Source: Angiostrongylus vasorum
Lineage: Eukaryota > Nematoda > Chromadorea > Rhabditida > Metastrongylidae
Direction: 5' to 3'
NCBI GenBank assembly: GCA_018806985.1
Contig: JADANN010000417.1
Span: forward strand, 62,001 to 126,000
DNA length: 64,000 nt
A program made the position numbers and the translations under genes. Shown here piece by piece: positions 54,401-64,000 of the stretch. The notes under the pieces are model-generated. The model was not told where the DNA came from. It saw only the letters and a program-made list of their open reading frames with translations, and did no database searches. Every line of letters starts with the position of its first letter. The stretch's first letter is position 1.

Positions 54401-57400
54401 GTGGCGGCGTGTCATATTGTACCTCTTCGATTCCACGCTTTTTTTTAATGTTCCGCAACAGTTGACATGCTTACATTAACTTCTCCTGAAGGTTTTCGAA
54501 CACTTCTGCAGGCATTCGCTTGCATGAGAACCTTTTAATCGCCGTCATCAGTGGCAGAAGAATGTCCGCGATCTCCCTCTTGCTCTTTGTCGAATTCGCC
54601 ACGACGAACCCTTCCAAACTTATGTCGTACTTTGAATTGGGTAAATATTCCTTGGAATCTATGCGCATTTGTTTCGAGTACGATGGGAACGTCCTAGTTT
54701 GGATTCATAGATGTAGATTTATCGAGATTGCTGTCTTAACGTCCAAAATTCTAACCATCGAAGTATATTTTAAAACCGCCTTTCCTTTAACCTCAGCATT
54801 AATAAACAGAATACATCTTTTCACCATAGGCAACTACGAGCTTGATAAGATTTATCCGCTGACATTCCGAAGTCTTCATCCTTTTCAGAGCCTACGATTC
54901 GTGTCGGGTTGTCCAGTCGTTCGTCTTCTCGATGTAGGGTCTTCGTCGTCGTATCTAATCGAATGTTTCTAAGTGGAGCACCACTCGAATGAGGCAACCT
55001 CACCCGACGATACTCTTTTTGTGCAGAACACTTGATAATGATACTGATTACCCGCTGAAGAATAGGGGGTAGCGTACTCACAGTGATGCCGTTCATCACA
55101 AACACGGTGCTGGTCCAACCCCGCTCCAGGTTCACGAAACCTCTAATCCCTCCGGAATCGGGAAATTGGTACCATAGTTGTATGGGTCAGTTGATTTTCT
55201 TCAGTCCACCTCGGAACGCTCTAGCCCAGCTATCCCAGAACTCCAGCGAGAATGGTCTCGACCAGCATTTTGTGACATTCGTGAAAAAGACGAAGCCCTC
55301 AAGGAGCAGCCAAACACACTCGCGAAAAGTTCGAAGATCTTTGTGGATGACGGCAAAATTTAAAAAATATGATAAATCTCATTCATGCAAAACGACACTG
55401 AACAGTATGGAATGCAAGAGCATTTTTTTTCTCTTGGCTAAAAGAACTGTTTTAGTGCAAAAATCTCGTTTGAAAAAATTTCTGCCTTACTCTGCGGTTG
55501 TCATTTTTTGGTTGCAGACTTTCATTTTAGAATTTTTACAAGTTTATGTTTTCCTGATTCTCTTCAGCTCTCCGACTTCCGCCGTCAACAAACATAATCT
55601 CATCATTCTCCTTTAACATATGCATGAGGCGCTTTTGTTGAGCAGTCAAGATTCTTTGAAAGGTTTCCATGGCTCGTGAACAGATAGAAGGTATGTTTTG
55701 CGCCAAATCCTTGTGGATTAGAGGATGGAAGTTTCTAAAACTGTTGGAAATCTCCCACATACATTTACGATGACCTTAAGCCGAGGGAATTTTTTGAAAA
55801 TACCAAGACGTTGAGGGAAAAAAACACCTTATAAAAGGAGGCTTTCGGCACTTTCTGCTAAAGTGGGAAGTATTCTGCCGTTAGCGAATCGCCAAGCACA
55901 GCTGTCGACAGCAAGGTGCATCTGGTTACGACATCGCATGTACAAATCGCAAGAAGTTTCGTTTCTCTAAATAGAGAAAATGGAACGTTCGCTCCAACTT
56001 CAATTTAAGATTGCACGTCTACGAAATTCTACGTCAGTTTAATTTAAAGAGCACAAAAGTCATGAAAAAAACGAAGCGTTTCAGATCAACTTACGCCTCG
56101 GCTAGGTGATTTGATGTTATGCTTATTTTTTGTCCCTCTGCATCTCTAGTTTATAGACTTCCTTCATCCAGGTATTGTGCAGATTCTTCTGATCGCTTGA
56201 CTTAGTGGCGAACTCGTCTTTTTCAGTAGTTATTCCACCGCTGTCAACACTCATTCCCATAGTTCCACTGCTTCCAGAGAGTATCAACCTCTCCATTCCG
56301 TCTTAAAATTTCGAAGAACGTTTGAAAATGCCGAGGGATTTTTCTTATGAAATAGAAATCCTAACATCATCAAAAAATGAAATAAAAGTAGATTTTCAGG
56401 TAGAGGATTCTCAAAGCTTTGACCTATTACCACACACCATATTTCGGAGCTTTCAAACTGTGACGATAACGGTGTTTCTCAACAAAAAAAAACTGATAAA
56501 GAAACGGAATCGATCGTTATGCTCAATCAGTTGACTATTGCTCAACTTACGCGCAGATATTCGCTTGTTCGATCATTCTCCTGGACAGGGAAAATTTTTC
56601 GGAATTGAACGGTCGTCGAACATTCATCTATTCGTGAATCTACGAAAGACCAACCCATGGTATGTCTATTGAAGCTCCCAAGCAGAATATTTTTTATTTT
56701 TTTTTACTTTATTTGATCCGTCTTCACTTCTACTGTGTGGATACCAGCACTCCTCGCATTCGACTTTTTTCTTCGAATCCACTGTCCACGAAGGTCTTCC
56801 AACTTTTACGCGTGGCTTCGGTTGCTGCTTGAGGATTCCCATTTCATCTTGAATATTGTAGAATGCTAGTAGAGCAATTCTCCTTGGAGTCCTGAGATAG
56901 CTGGGCTGGAGCGTTCCCAACTGGAATGAGAGAGCTGTTTTTTTCCAGACAAGTCCGGCACCAACTTCCCGACCCCCAGAGGGATGGGAGGCTTGGTTCG
57001 CCTGGAGCGGAATCGAACTAGCACTATGCTCGTGATGATGGGCATCACTAGTACTATACTATCCGCCTCCTAAGTAGAACATTATAATAGATTAATTTCC
57101 AACGTTTTGACCCCATCTGAACTGTAATATTTCGTAACTAAGGTTGTCAGGGACTTAAGGTAGCTATTTATACCAACAATAAAGAGACTCCCTTGTCATT
57201 TTTCTGACCCTAACAAAAAAAGAAAAAAAGGGGAGAGGGACGCCGCAGTGGCTAGAGATGCCGCATCATAAACGTTTGGTTCTGATCTCGACCTTATACT
57301 GGAATTACCGGGCCTCCTAAGCGTACGTTGTCAGCAAACTGCTAACAGATGAGTCCCATTCATAGCAGCACGTCGGCGATGTCGCTGAAACGTCAGCCGT

Positions 57401-60400
57401 CGACCAACAACACCAGCAGCAACGACAACGAAAACTTATACGAACCCATGCATCAGTTCAACTAGATCAGTTCATAAGAACATATGGTACAGATTGCTTG
57501 GTAGAAGTTCCTTCTCGCTAAGGAAAGCAAACGACTATTTCGTGAAGAACTGGAAACGCTATAGCAGACTTATCCTAGCATTCTAAGAAGAAGCACGGTA
57601 ACCAGCATTCAATGACGTTTGTGAGAAAGATAGAGACCTCAAATGACATCCGAACGTGTACGCAAATTTGCGGAGCATCGCTGATGTTGAAAGTGAGACA
57701 GCGAAGAGAGTGAATGAGACGCTGGGTTCCACACGTAAGTGGTGCAAGTTTATATGAACAAATAGATAATTGGATATCACAAACACAACGGAAGCTTCGA
57801 ATTTTAAGGTTTTAGAGTCCGGATAGTGAGTGGTGATTATGAATGAATAACACTTTACCTTCAATAGCAATTTGGTCTCCATTCTCATCGATCAAGTGCG
57901 CCGCATTGGCGCGGTCAAACTTATGCTTTGCAATGGATTTCCCTGAAAAACAAAAAGGCCGATTTTTTGTGCGTCCTTCATTCTTTCCAAGAATCATCGA
58001 ACGTACACCATCAACTCGAACCTTTTTGTGACGTTTTCAACACCATTATTAGCCATCCTTTTCCCTTCCAGTGGATAACATTCTTTTGCAGAGGTCCGCA
58101 CGCCATTCTCTCCTGGTTCGGTGTTGTTGAGCGCTGAATTTTATGAACAGCGACTTTTCGAAAATCAATTGTTTAACAAGAAAAAAAAACAGTTCGGTAG
58201 ATTAGCATTCAGTATGGTGTTGTGGAGAGCGCAAGTGGCAGAGTGGTCAGAGGCACCCTGCACACAGGGGGATCGATCCCTGCTCCCGTGGCTCACCAAG
58301 CCTTCCATGCCTCAAGTGACAGCCGAAACGGGGGGAAATTGGTACCAGACCTATCTGAGAGGATAACCGCACTGGCTCGATATATCGGTAGGCCACCGCG
58401 AGTAATTGTAAGGGCCATATATGCATTCAATCGCCTCCAACGATGGTTAATGAAGTCGAATGCATGGCTCATCCCTCAGGGATTGATCGACGCCGAGAGC
58501 TTTATCCTTTTATACTTTTTTTTTGTCGAAGTTAGAGAGCATATCCGGGTCAATAACAATAGGAGCTGAATCTTTGATTCAGAATATTAGATTGATAATC
58601 ATAGACCGTTTAATTTCTTTAACAAGGATTATTCCTATATGAATTAACTAGGGCTCGTGTAGAGCACGGCTGCTTTGCTGTTACGTACATGTCGCTGGCT
58701 CGATCGCGTACCCCGTGCAAACTGAGCCCACCAGCTCTTCAAGGTGGGTGGTGAAAACTAGACTTGCGTGAGAGGACAAAAGTAACGGCGTGATTATCGA
58801 TGGGCTGATGGACGTTGTTGTATAGGTTAAACCTATTCAACACCACTCACTATGATCTGAATATATGACACGTGTATGAGAGATTGATCAGCACCGAATG
58901 CGATGAGGCTAACCTGTGTGTACACTGGAGTTGATCAGCTGCAGATTGACTTGATCGAAATGTTTAATTAACTCTGTCAACATATTGACAATCTGAAGTG
59001 AATTGTTAAAATACGAATTTGAGCACGAGTAAAAGTACTGTCAGATCGATTGAAATGACAAAATTAACAGTACGACCGCTTCGACTGAAAGAAAACAGTG
59101 ACGTAAGAGGAAGAATTTATGGGTGACAGACATGAAGTGACTGACAGTACTCAGCTGTTGCAGGTCGGAAGTTAACATCTAATGATCAATAGATATGGAA
59201 AAGAACTGTTTAAGTAATTGGTGTATAGCGTCGTGAAAAAAAAGAAATCTACCTCTAGTTTAGTGGCTTTCTCATCCTCTGAAAGCATTTTGACTTTGCT
59301 ATACCAATGACTAGTCATGTTCTTGATCTGAAGTGGAAAAAGGCTCTATCAAAAAACAGTGCAAGTAGAGTGGCTAATTGCGATTAACTAACCAAAAAAT
59401 GTAACATTTATAAAAAAAATACTTGAACGTTTAGAAGTTGTGCTAACTTGAATCATATCACTGGAATTTGTTCTTTCGCCTAATAACGAGAGGATCACTT
59501 GAAGCTTAACTGCTTGATGCTTAAAGTACTGTTCCTCACATGACGGTGTCGGTTGGAGAATCTGCAACTACCTCCTGAGGTGACTATGTTTGATACAATC
59601 TGTCATCTATGGAAAGTGACATTTCGATAAGAAGAAGAAACTTGGCCAAAGAGAACGCAAAAAGTAGTAATGATATCAATGATGACGTTGATGCCTGTCG
59701 TATCTACTAAGGCGATAGGAAAAAGCCAGAAATTTAAGAGTTGGACGAAAGTTTTGCTGAGTCAGTCAGAGTAAAATTGTCTTGAAATTCTATCGTGGTG
59801 GTGTGTGGAGGCGAGTAAAGGCAACGAATAAGATCTCATGTTCGGAAAGAGGGAAAAAAATAGCTGAATATAAGTACGAACCTCTGAATCGCTATCATTC
59901 GCAAGAATAATCACAGGAGCCGATGTTACAATTTGCGCATCACGCAGTTGGTCGTTTTCGTCTGGGAAAATATCCAGACTTCGCACTGATCCTGATGCTG
60001 TTGGCTCAGCCGGCTCAACACTCCCGACGATGAGTGATACCGGCGGAGCAACCTTTCGTGTGTCACCGATATCAGCAGCACCCTGTATTAGGAGACTAAT
60101 GAACTTTTCAACACGGAGTGAAGTGTAATTGTTATTCCAACATCTTAATGAAAAACATCGGCAAAAATGGAAATAGAATCAGAACTTTTCGGAAGGAGCA
60201 TTTCGAACCGACCTGTCTAGCTGTGAGCAAGCCATCAAGTTCCTTATGAACAGCATCGCCTGTGCTCTTCTTTTGCACTGTCTCCTTGTACCAGTTCGTA
60301 TTCTTTGGTGTTTGCTCTTCTTCATGATGTTTCACAGATTTTTCTGTCCCATGTTTCTTCGATTCGCTCTTTTTTTTGATGAGTGTTCGCCTCTAAGACA

Positions 60401-62575
60401 CTACTGTTGGCCGAAGCGCCCCTAAATAACCAGGTTCACCAGGTTTTATACGTTATGTCTAATGCCTATAGACGTTTTCTTTTTCTTTATTCGCAGTCTA
60501 TAAACAAAATGAAATACCGTGTTGGTAAATTCTTGTTTCTTTAGCTGAATCTTCTTCTACTTGTTAAGGACAGTTGTGCTGAAATGAGTAATCACATTTC
60601 CTGTACCAAGTTGGAAGTCTTTGCCGATTTTTGTTCATATTTTCTTTAATCCTTGGGGTCGAGCATACCGCAAGTCGGGTCGATACCAAGATGCTTCATG
60701 TTGGTCGACTTGATGGCACATCCGATACGTTGCCCGAAGGCGTTGGAGATCCTGATGTGGTGGGAGTACTCACTATCGTAGAGTGCGTTGAAGACAGTGT
60801 TCATGTTCAGCTGAGTGTTGAAGACAGTCTTCATGTTCGGCTGAGTATTGATGTCACCAAGAAGAACTAAGGCCATTTTCCTTCTTCTGTCTGATCTGTC
60901 CTAATCTGGGCTGGCTTAGGGGGGAGGATAGCACAATTCTGCTGATGCCGACCACCACAAGCACGGTGCTGTTTTGGTTCCGTTCCGGGCCCACCATGCC
61001 TCTCATCCTCCCGGGGTCAGAAAACTGGTACTAGACCTTTCTGGGGAAAAGTCGATCGCTGCAATCCAAGTGAGAACGTTCTAGCCCATCTGTCTCAAGA
61101 CTTCACGAAGAATCGACTCAACCTGAATTCAACGACATTTATAAGGAAAGGAAAATCTTCAATCAGCAGCCCAAGCCACACGTAAAAAGTTGGAAGACCT
61201 TCGTGGGTGATGCATACGAGGAAGAATACAAATCAAATGCGAGAAATGCGGGGATCCACGCAGTAGATGTGAACGACGAGTAGGTAAAAAATTCTTCATT
61301 ATTCCACATTCACATGGGTTTTCAATGTCACTATAGAGTTAAGAATATTTCTGGAACATTCTATAGCACGGTGAGCAAGATCAAAGGCGCAGTAATGAAT
61401 GAATTGAAATCGACGAACGGTAAATTCGAGCCACCATTCTTGCTCCCCAATGAGCGCCGAAATGATCAGCACCGCGTTTGGGCTGGAGTGCTACTGGCTA
61501 ATGGATAGTACGGTTTTAATGAGCTTTTCTTTGAGAAGTTTCGATAACGTGATAGCTCAAAATGGCATAGAATCTTCGGTAACGATTACGCCTATGTCGA
61601 GTCCTCAATTAATGAAATCCAAAATGAAAATGACATTAATACAGGCAAAACCTGCGTTCGAACTTCCTAAGTGTCTTCAACCACTAAAAAAATAATCCGC
61701 CGCCTATCATAGCAAATTTGCACGCTATCGGAAAAGTTGAGTAACATTTCCAACATAAGAAAACACAGAGATTCCAAGTTATATTTCCCACCCATTCTTT
61801 CCTGCTCATTTCCTTCTATAGCATTTAGATCATTATCTAATGTTTAAGTGGTAGTGTTCGAATTAGGACTAACCGTCGTGTCATTGTCTGGAAATGATAA
61901 TACCGATCTATTGGACAGGGTAACCAGTCCGTCCTTGCTGATGGGTTGCCTGCTCTGTTGGTCACCTTTGCGATGCGAAAGTCGTGGAAACGAATTCTGA
62001 AAGCGATTAGAACGAAGGTTATTACGTTCGGCTCGCTATCATTTCCTAAGTAGACGCTTCTAATTCTTTTGCTGATCGTTCAAAAGCAACTTTTAACTCA
62101 ACTTTACAAAATACTTTTTATACAGCCCATACAGATGTTCTTTTCCCATTGCCTAACTCAACTCTTGTTGCTAACCAATCTTGAATTGCTCACTTGCAGA
62201 CATGACAGCTACTCAATTGATTGTACAAACAAATGGTTGCACTAACTAAACAGCATTCTACGATATCCAAGATAAAAATTAAAATCCTCAAGCAGCAATC
62301 AAAGCCACACATAAAAGGTTGAAAGTTGTTCGTGGACAATGCGAGCGAATGTGAGAAGTGCTGCGATCCGCAGGGTAGATGTGAAGATGGGTTAAACAGT
62401 ACAAAATAAAAAGAAATAAACTATTTTGTTCTACAAAGGAAAAATGTTTTTACAACCTTTGCGTGGTTTTCGTGATTTCCAACAACATCATGCTGGCTTC
62501 TGGCGGATTTACTCAGACCATATTCGTCCTCTTCTTTAGTGGTGAAAGAAACCTTGGCCTGACCGTCTTCGAAGT
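48474..62575 (-). CDS. Unknown minus-strand gene(s), exon blocks
   Basis: Unrecognised; a set of minus-strand exons with good acceptors and donors. First in-phase chain: 62457-62575 ([20 protein letters not shown]), 61925-61996, 60213-60368 ([10 protein letters not shown]...[12 protein letters not shown]), 59882-60082 ([16 protein letters not shown]), 59252-59326 ([18 protein letters not shown]). Second: 57859-57942 ([20 protein letters not shown]) and about 56145-56301 ([13 protein letters not shown]), whose donor is unclear. Third: 55540-55740 ([18 protein letters not shown]) and 54475-54693 ([20 protein letters not shown]). Then about 54196-54458 ([14 protein letters not shown]), whose join is unresolved. 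Fourth: 50842-50955 ([18 protein letters not shown]), 50612-50784 ([19 protein letters not shown]), 49792-49919 ([20 protein letters not shown]). A last block, 48474-48578, ends [13 protein letters not shown] but is out of phase with 49792-49919. Up to about 690 residues. It could be more than one gene. The blocks look largely helical and charged. W-Y-[KS]-x-x-V recurs. Confidence 0.45.
48832..49216 (+). repeat. HP400 repeat copy
   Basis: Forward copy with a perfect hairpin ATACCAGGA-loop-TCCTGGTAT at about 48987-49014. Head GGTTTACCGCCTCATCGTGG, tail GGACGGGCCGTTCAATTATC. Confidence 0.9.
49262..49420 (-). repeat. SINE-2 copy (left arm of inverted pair)
   Basis: Reverse complement of 49515-49655 with few differences, for example AATGATGCTGAGATATTTGC at the left end against ATCTCAGCATCATT at the right. 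Confidence 0.85.
49421..49685 (+). repeat. SINE-2 copy (right arm of inverted pair)
   Basis: Longest SINE-2 copy. 5' block CTGCAGCCTCAGCTTAACTG, A-box-like TGGTGTGGTGGTGAGCGCG, B-box-like CGCGTTCGTTCCC, 3' block GTCCGAGTTTTGCAAAGATC, end ACATACCCTGCCGCTAAAAA. Confidence 0.85.
51005..51110 (-). repeat. SINE-1 partial copy (3' end only)
   Basis: GCATTCGGTGTTGAGTAAAC and GCTATGCATCCGACTATTCA match the reverse-complemented SINE-1 tail. The head is missing. Confidence 0.5.
51164..51360 (+). mobile_element. Solo Penelope-like terminal repeat
   Basis: Closely matches 63745-63875: GAGTCATCAACCTTATGCGA, AATCTTCCTCACTGGA, CGGCTCTGAAGAAGGCGATA, CGAAACGTCAGCTACTGTTG. No coding part is attached. The hammerhead-like block is the part it shares with the termini of the element at 41.7-43.9 kb. 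Confidence 0.7.
51234..51276 (+). ncRNA. Candidate minimal hammerhead ribozyme
   Basis: The core is complete: CTGAAGA (51241-51247, CUGANGA), stem II GGC (51249-51251) with GCC (51258-51260) around loop GATACT, GAAAC (51261-51265), and GTC (51266-51268), after which cleavage would occur. Helix I pairs GGCT before the core with AGCT after GTC (A-U, G-C, C-G, U-G). ACGT between GAAA and C is self-complementary, as in hammerheads that work as dimers with a tiny stem III. An unpaired A sits between CUGAAGA and stem II. Confidence 0.6.
51970..52040. repeat. TATG microsatellite
   Basis: TATGTATATGTG-type tract abutting the tail end of the next HP400 copy. Confidence 0.85.
52041..52420 (-). repeat. 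HP400 repeat copy
   Basis: Minus-oriented copy. Tail block ACTTGGATACTTGAACGGCC at 52045. Hairpin near 52249-52276 with eroded arms. Confidence 0.85.
52620..53110 (+). mobile_element. RTE 5' region fragment
   Basis: Aligns with 20205-20640: GGGAGGCGGTTAGGAGTCGC, AAGCTCCATGTTCACTCT and AGCAAGCTATACGTGGGTAT are shared. It lies in an intron of the minus-strand gene, antisense. Confidence 0.85.
53111..53950 (+). mobile_element. RTE reverse transcriptase remnants
   Basis: [17 protein letters not shown] stands where other copies have FADDIV. Downstream matches to the C-terminal RT region continue to about 53900 (ATGCAGCAGAGACATGGGCT for TYASETWA). Heavily decayed. The intervening RT and endonuclease parts are deleted. 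Confidence 0.7.
55060..55375 (+). repeat. SINE-3 copy
   Basis: tRNA-like head TAGCGTACTCACAGTGATGCC and GGTCCAACCCCGCTCC, then AATCCCTCCGGAATCGGGAA, CGCTCTAGCCCAGCTATCCC, CAAGGAGCAGCCAAACACAC and AAGATCTTTGTGGATGACGG. Same block order as the copies near 57 and 61 kb. Confidence 0.7.
56710..57075 (-). repeat. SINE-3 copy, best preserved
   Basis: On the minus strand the head reads GCGGATAGTATAGTACTAGT then GATGCCCATCATCACGAGCA and GCTAGTTCGATTCCGCTCC. This is an A-box and a near-perfect B-box (GTTCGATTCC) in the arrangement of a tRNA-Asp- or Gly-like gene. The body carries AACCAAGCCTCCCATCCCTC, GTCTGGAAAAAAACAGCTC and CTCAAGCAGCAACCGAAGCC. Confidence 0.75.
57235..57420 (+). repeat. Composite repeat: tRNA-like head, hammerhead-like end
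   Basis: The head GACGCCGCAGTGGCTAGAGA with GTTTGGTTCTGATCTCGACC resembles SINE-1 boxes. The 3' part has a GGCGA-TG-TCGCT stem directly followed by GAAACGTCAGCCG, as in the hammerhead-like motifs, but CUGANGA is missing in front of the stem. Confidence 0.4.
58225..58515 (+). repeat. SINE-1 copy
   Basis: Well-preserved forward copy. CGCAAGTGGCAGAGTGGTCA is A-box-like, GGGGGATCGATCCCTGC is B-box-like. Tail GGGATTGATCGACGCCGAGA then CTTTATCC and a T-tract. Confidence 0.88.
58655..58915 (+). repeat. SINE-1-related copy, diverged
   Basis: Keeps GTAGAGCACGGCTGCTTTGC at the head, GGCTCGATCGCGTACCCCGT (B-box-like) and the end AGATTGATCAGCACCGAATG. Confidence 0.5.
60930..61235 (+). repeat. SINE-3 copy
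   Basis: GATGCCGACCACCACAAGCA, TTTTGGTTCCGTTCCGGGCC (eroded B-box), CATCCTCCCGGGGTCAG, CTTCAATCAGCAGCCCAAGC, AAGACCTTCGTGGGTGATGC. Confidence 0.7.
61240..61920. other. Unassigned intronic sequence
   Basis: Open frames at 61314-61508 and 61450-61695 (plus) have no supporting signals. Presumed intron of the minus-strand gene. Confidence 0.35.
62275..62395 (+). repeat. SINE-3 3' fragment
   Basis: ATCCTCAAGCAGCAATCAAA, CACACATAAAAGGTTGAAAG and TCCGCAGGGTAGATGTGAAG match the 3' part of the 61 kb copy and its flank. Confidence 0.6.
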
Positions 62576-62579
62576 CTGA

Positions 62580-63740
62580 ACGAAACCCTCTGAATGGCGC
62601 ACGAAACAAAAAGTAGCAGAATGTTTTCGTGTTCACTTTTACTTAAGTGCTTTATAATGTTTCACTCACAAGAAGAAAGTTTTATACTTTGCTTCCAAAC
62701 CTTATCGTGTCTATCACCTACCGCTAAACATGCAAGAACTAGGGCAGGTATTAGCAAATTTTTCGTTCTTCAGCCGCTCAGTAGAAATGCTCAGCGGGCT
62801 TGGCTCGAGAAACACGAACAACAGTATAACTTGCGCAAGTACTTCTTGGCTTACGCAGTATCTCCGAAGAAATCGTTATAGGCTAGTCAGTAGAGCGCTC
62901 AAAACTAGACATGAAACTTACTTGCCGTGAAGGATAGAATTCACTTACACACTGACCCATATATAGTTAGACATTATTGTTTCAATTATTCGGAAAAAAG
63001 TCAATCTAATGCAGCAATGGTCAGCAGCTGGTCATCTCACTCCATTGTTGCGAGCACAAATCCGAGTTAATGGACAACCCATAAGCTCAGTTACTTCGGG
63101 ATATTTCCGGTCTCCTTCGATTCACTCCAACGTTCCCATTGTTCTCATATCGTCAAGTATTCTGGGAACATAATTCGATCATGCTATAATTTAAATCCCG
63201 ACATGCATTTCTCTAAATTGCAAATACAGGTCTATTCTCTAGTCAAAAAGCTACACTGTACGTCGCTAGTCTTAAAAACGGCTTCTGTACTGCTTCATCT
63301 TCTACTGAACTCCGCTTACAAGCAGTTCTGCTCGTGATTCGGTCGAAAAATATGGTCTCAACAACTCAGGATTAGTTCCTGTGTGCATTGTTCTTCTCTT
63401 TTTTACATGATTTCTCTTACTATCCATCCCTTATTTATATAGATCTTCTGATCCTAAACATCTTCATTACTTACTTTCCTTTCGAAGTAACCATTACATC
63501 GTAAATGAAACGGCGATTTTAGAAAAAATTTTTTTATCTACACAAAAGCTAAACGCTTATTCTGATTTATTACGGGACCACTTTCTGATCATTCCAACTT
63601 TAACAAGAACAATTGTTCCGATGATAGCGTTGATGATTGGAAGAGACTTTCCAGAATATTCGTAAAAAGTTTTCTAATGGGTTGGTATTTTGCACGTTAG
63701 GTTCTCCCAAATATTGTGTGGAATACACCGAATTGTAAAG
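62580..63740. other. Unassigned interval
   Basis: Lies upstream of the first recognised exon of the minus-strand gene. Further 5' exons or its promoter may be here or beyond the window. Nothing else is recognised. Confidence 0.35.
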
Positions 63741-63744
63741 ATAG

Positions 63745-63945
63745 ATGACTCAGAGTCATCAACCATATGCGACTATAATCACCTGCTCTAGTCTTCCTCA
63801 TTGGAGGCCACGTAAAAAAACGGCTCTGAAGAAGGCGATACTGTCGAAACGTCAGCTACTGTTGTATTGTATTGTAAAGACAGAGTTAAAAAATACGTCC
63901 AGTACGGTGAAATCCTTAGCTATTAAACATCAAAATGCTTCTTAA
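63745..63945 (+). mobile_element. Solo Penelope-like terminal repeat
   Basis: Second stand-alone copy, matching 51164-51300 closely, including AGTCATCAACCATATGCGAC and CAGCTACTGTTGTATTGTAT. Divergence between the two suggests separate insertions, not one duplication. Confidence 0.7.
63820..63862 (+). ncRNA. Candidate minimal hammerhead ribozyme
   Basis: CTGAAGA (63826-63832), stem II GGC with GTC (a G-U wobble where the 51.2 kb copy has G-C), GAAAC (63846-63850), GTC (63851-63853) and AGCT pairing with GGCT in helix I. The only stem II difference from the 51.2 kb copy keeps pairing. Confidence 0.6.
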
Positions 63946-64000
63946 TAAATTTTGTGTCAGTTCGAGAAAGGAGAGTTCATAAGAAAAGGCTGTCAAAATA

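Overview
This window is eukaryotic and almost certainly nematode. The genes are split into short exons with TTTCAG/TTTTAG-type acceptors and GTAAGT/GTTAG donors. The density of RTE-type retrotransposon and tRNA-derived repeats resembles strongylid (hookworm-like) genomes; that placement is inference, not measurement. About 40-50% of the window can be assigned to interspersed repeats.

Genes, left to right. A partial minus-strand gene (4322-8241) encodes an Arg/Ser/Gln-rich N-terminus that I cannot name. On the plus strand, a complete 15-exon gene (9706-17041) encodes the 544-residue gamma subunit of the cytosolic chaperonin TRiC/CCT (cct-3). It is followed on the same strand by an 18-exon gene (19658-35744) for a 750-residue XMAP215/ZYG-9 family microtubule polymerase, with only two TOG domains and a C-terminal TGIP (SxIP-like) motif. 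The right half holds two minus-strand genes of unknown function. One (37758-45495) is Lys/Glu-rich and ends in a tandem module built on KADAKDPQYETL. The other (48474-62575) is assembled from 14 exon-like blocks, several joined in phase. Both have large, repeat-filled introns.

Repeats. (i) RTE-type non-LTR elements: the fullest copy, with endonuclease and reverse transcriptase, lies in sense in intron 1 of the zyg-9-like gene (20205-23470), with remnants at 1-2160, 31 kb, 33 kb, 39 kb and 52.6-53.9 kb. (ii) A Penelope-like element (41722-43862) with reverse transcriptase, a cysteine-rich linker and a GIY-YIG nuclease, bounded by about 360 bp inverted terminal repeats. Those repeats, and separate copies at 4.7-5.2, 51.2 and 63.8 kb, carry what looks like a hammerhead ribozyme core. 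(iii) A tRNA-derived SINE of about 270 bp ('SINE-1'), roughly 18 copies. (iv) A family of about 390 bp with a conserved central hairpin ('HP400'), ten copies. (v) Two further tRNA-like short families, 'SINE-2' and 'SINE-3'. Family names are mine. TTA microsatellites fill intron 9 of cct-3.

The most interesting signals are the hammerhead-like termini of the Penelope-like family, covariation in the HP400 hairpin, a one-base change at a cct-3 splice donor, and two compensable homopolymer indels in the Lys/Glu-rich gene.
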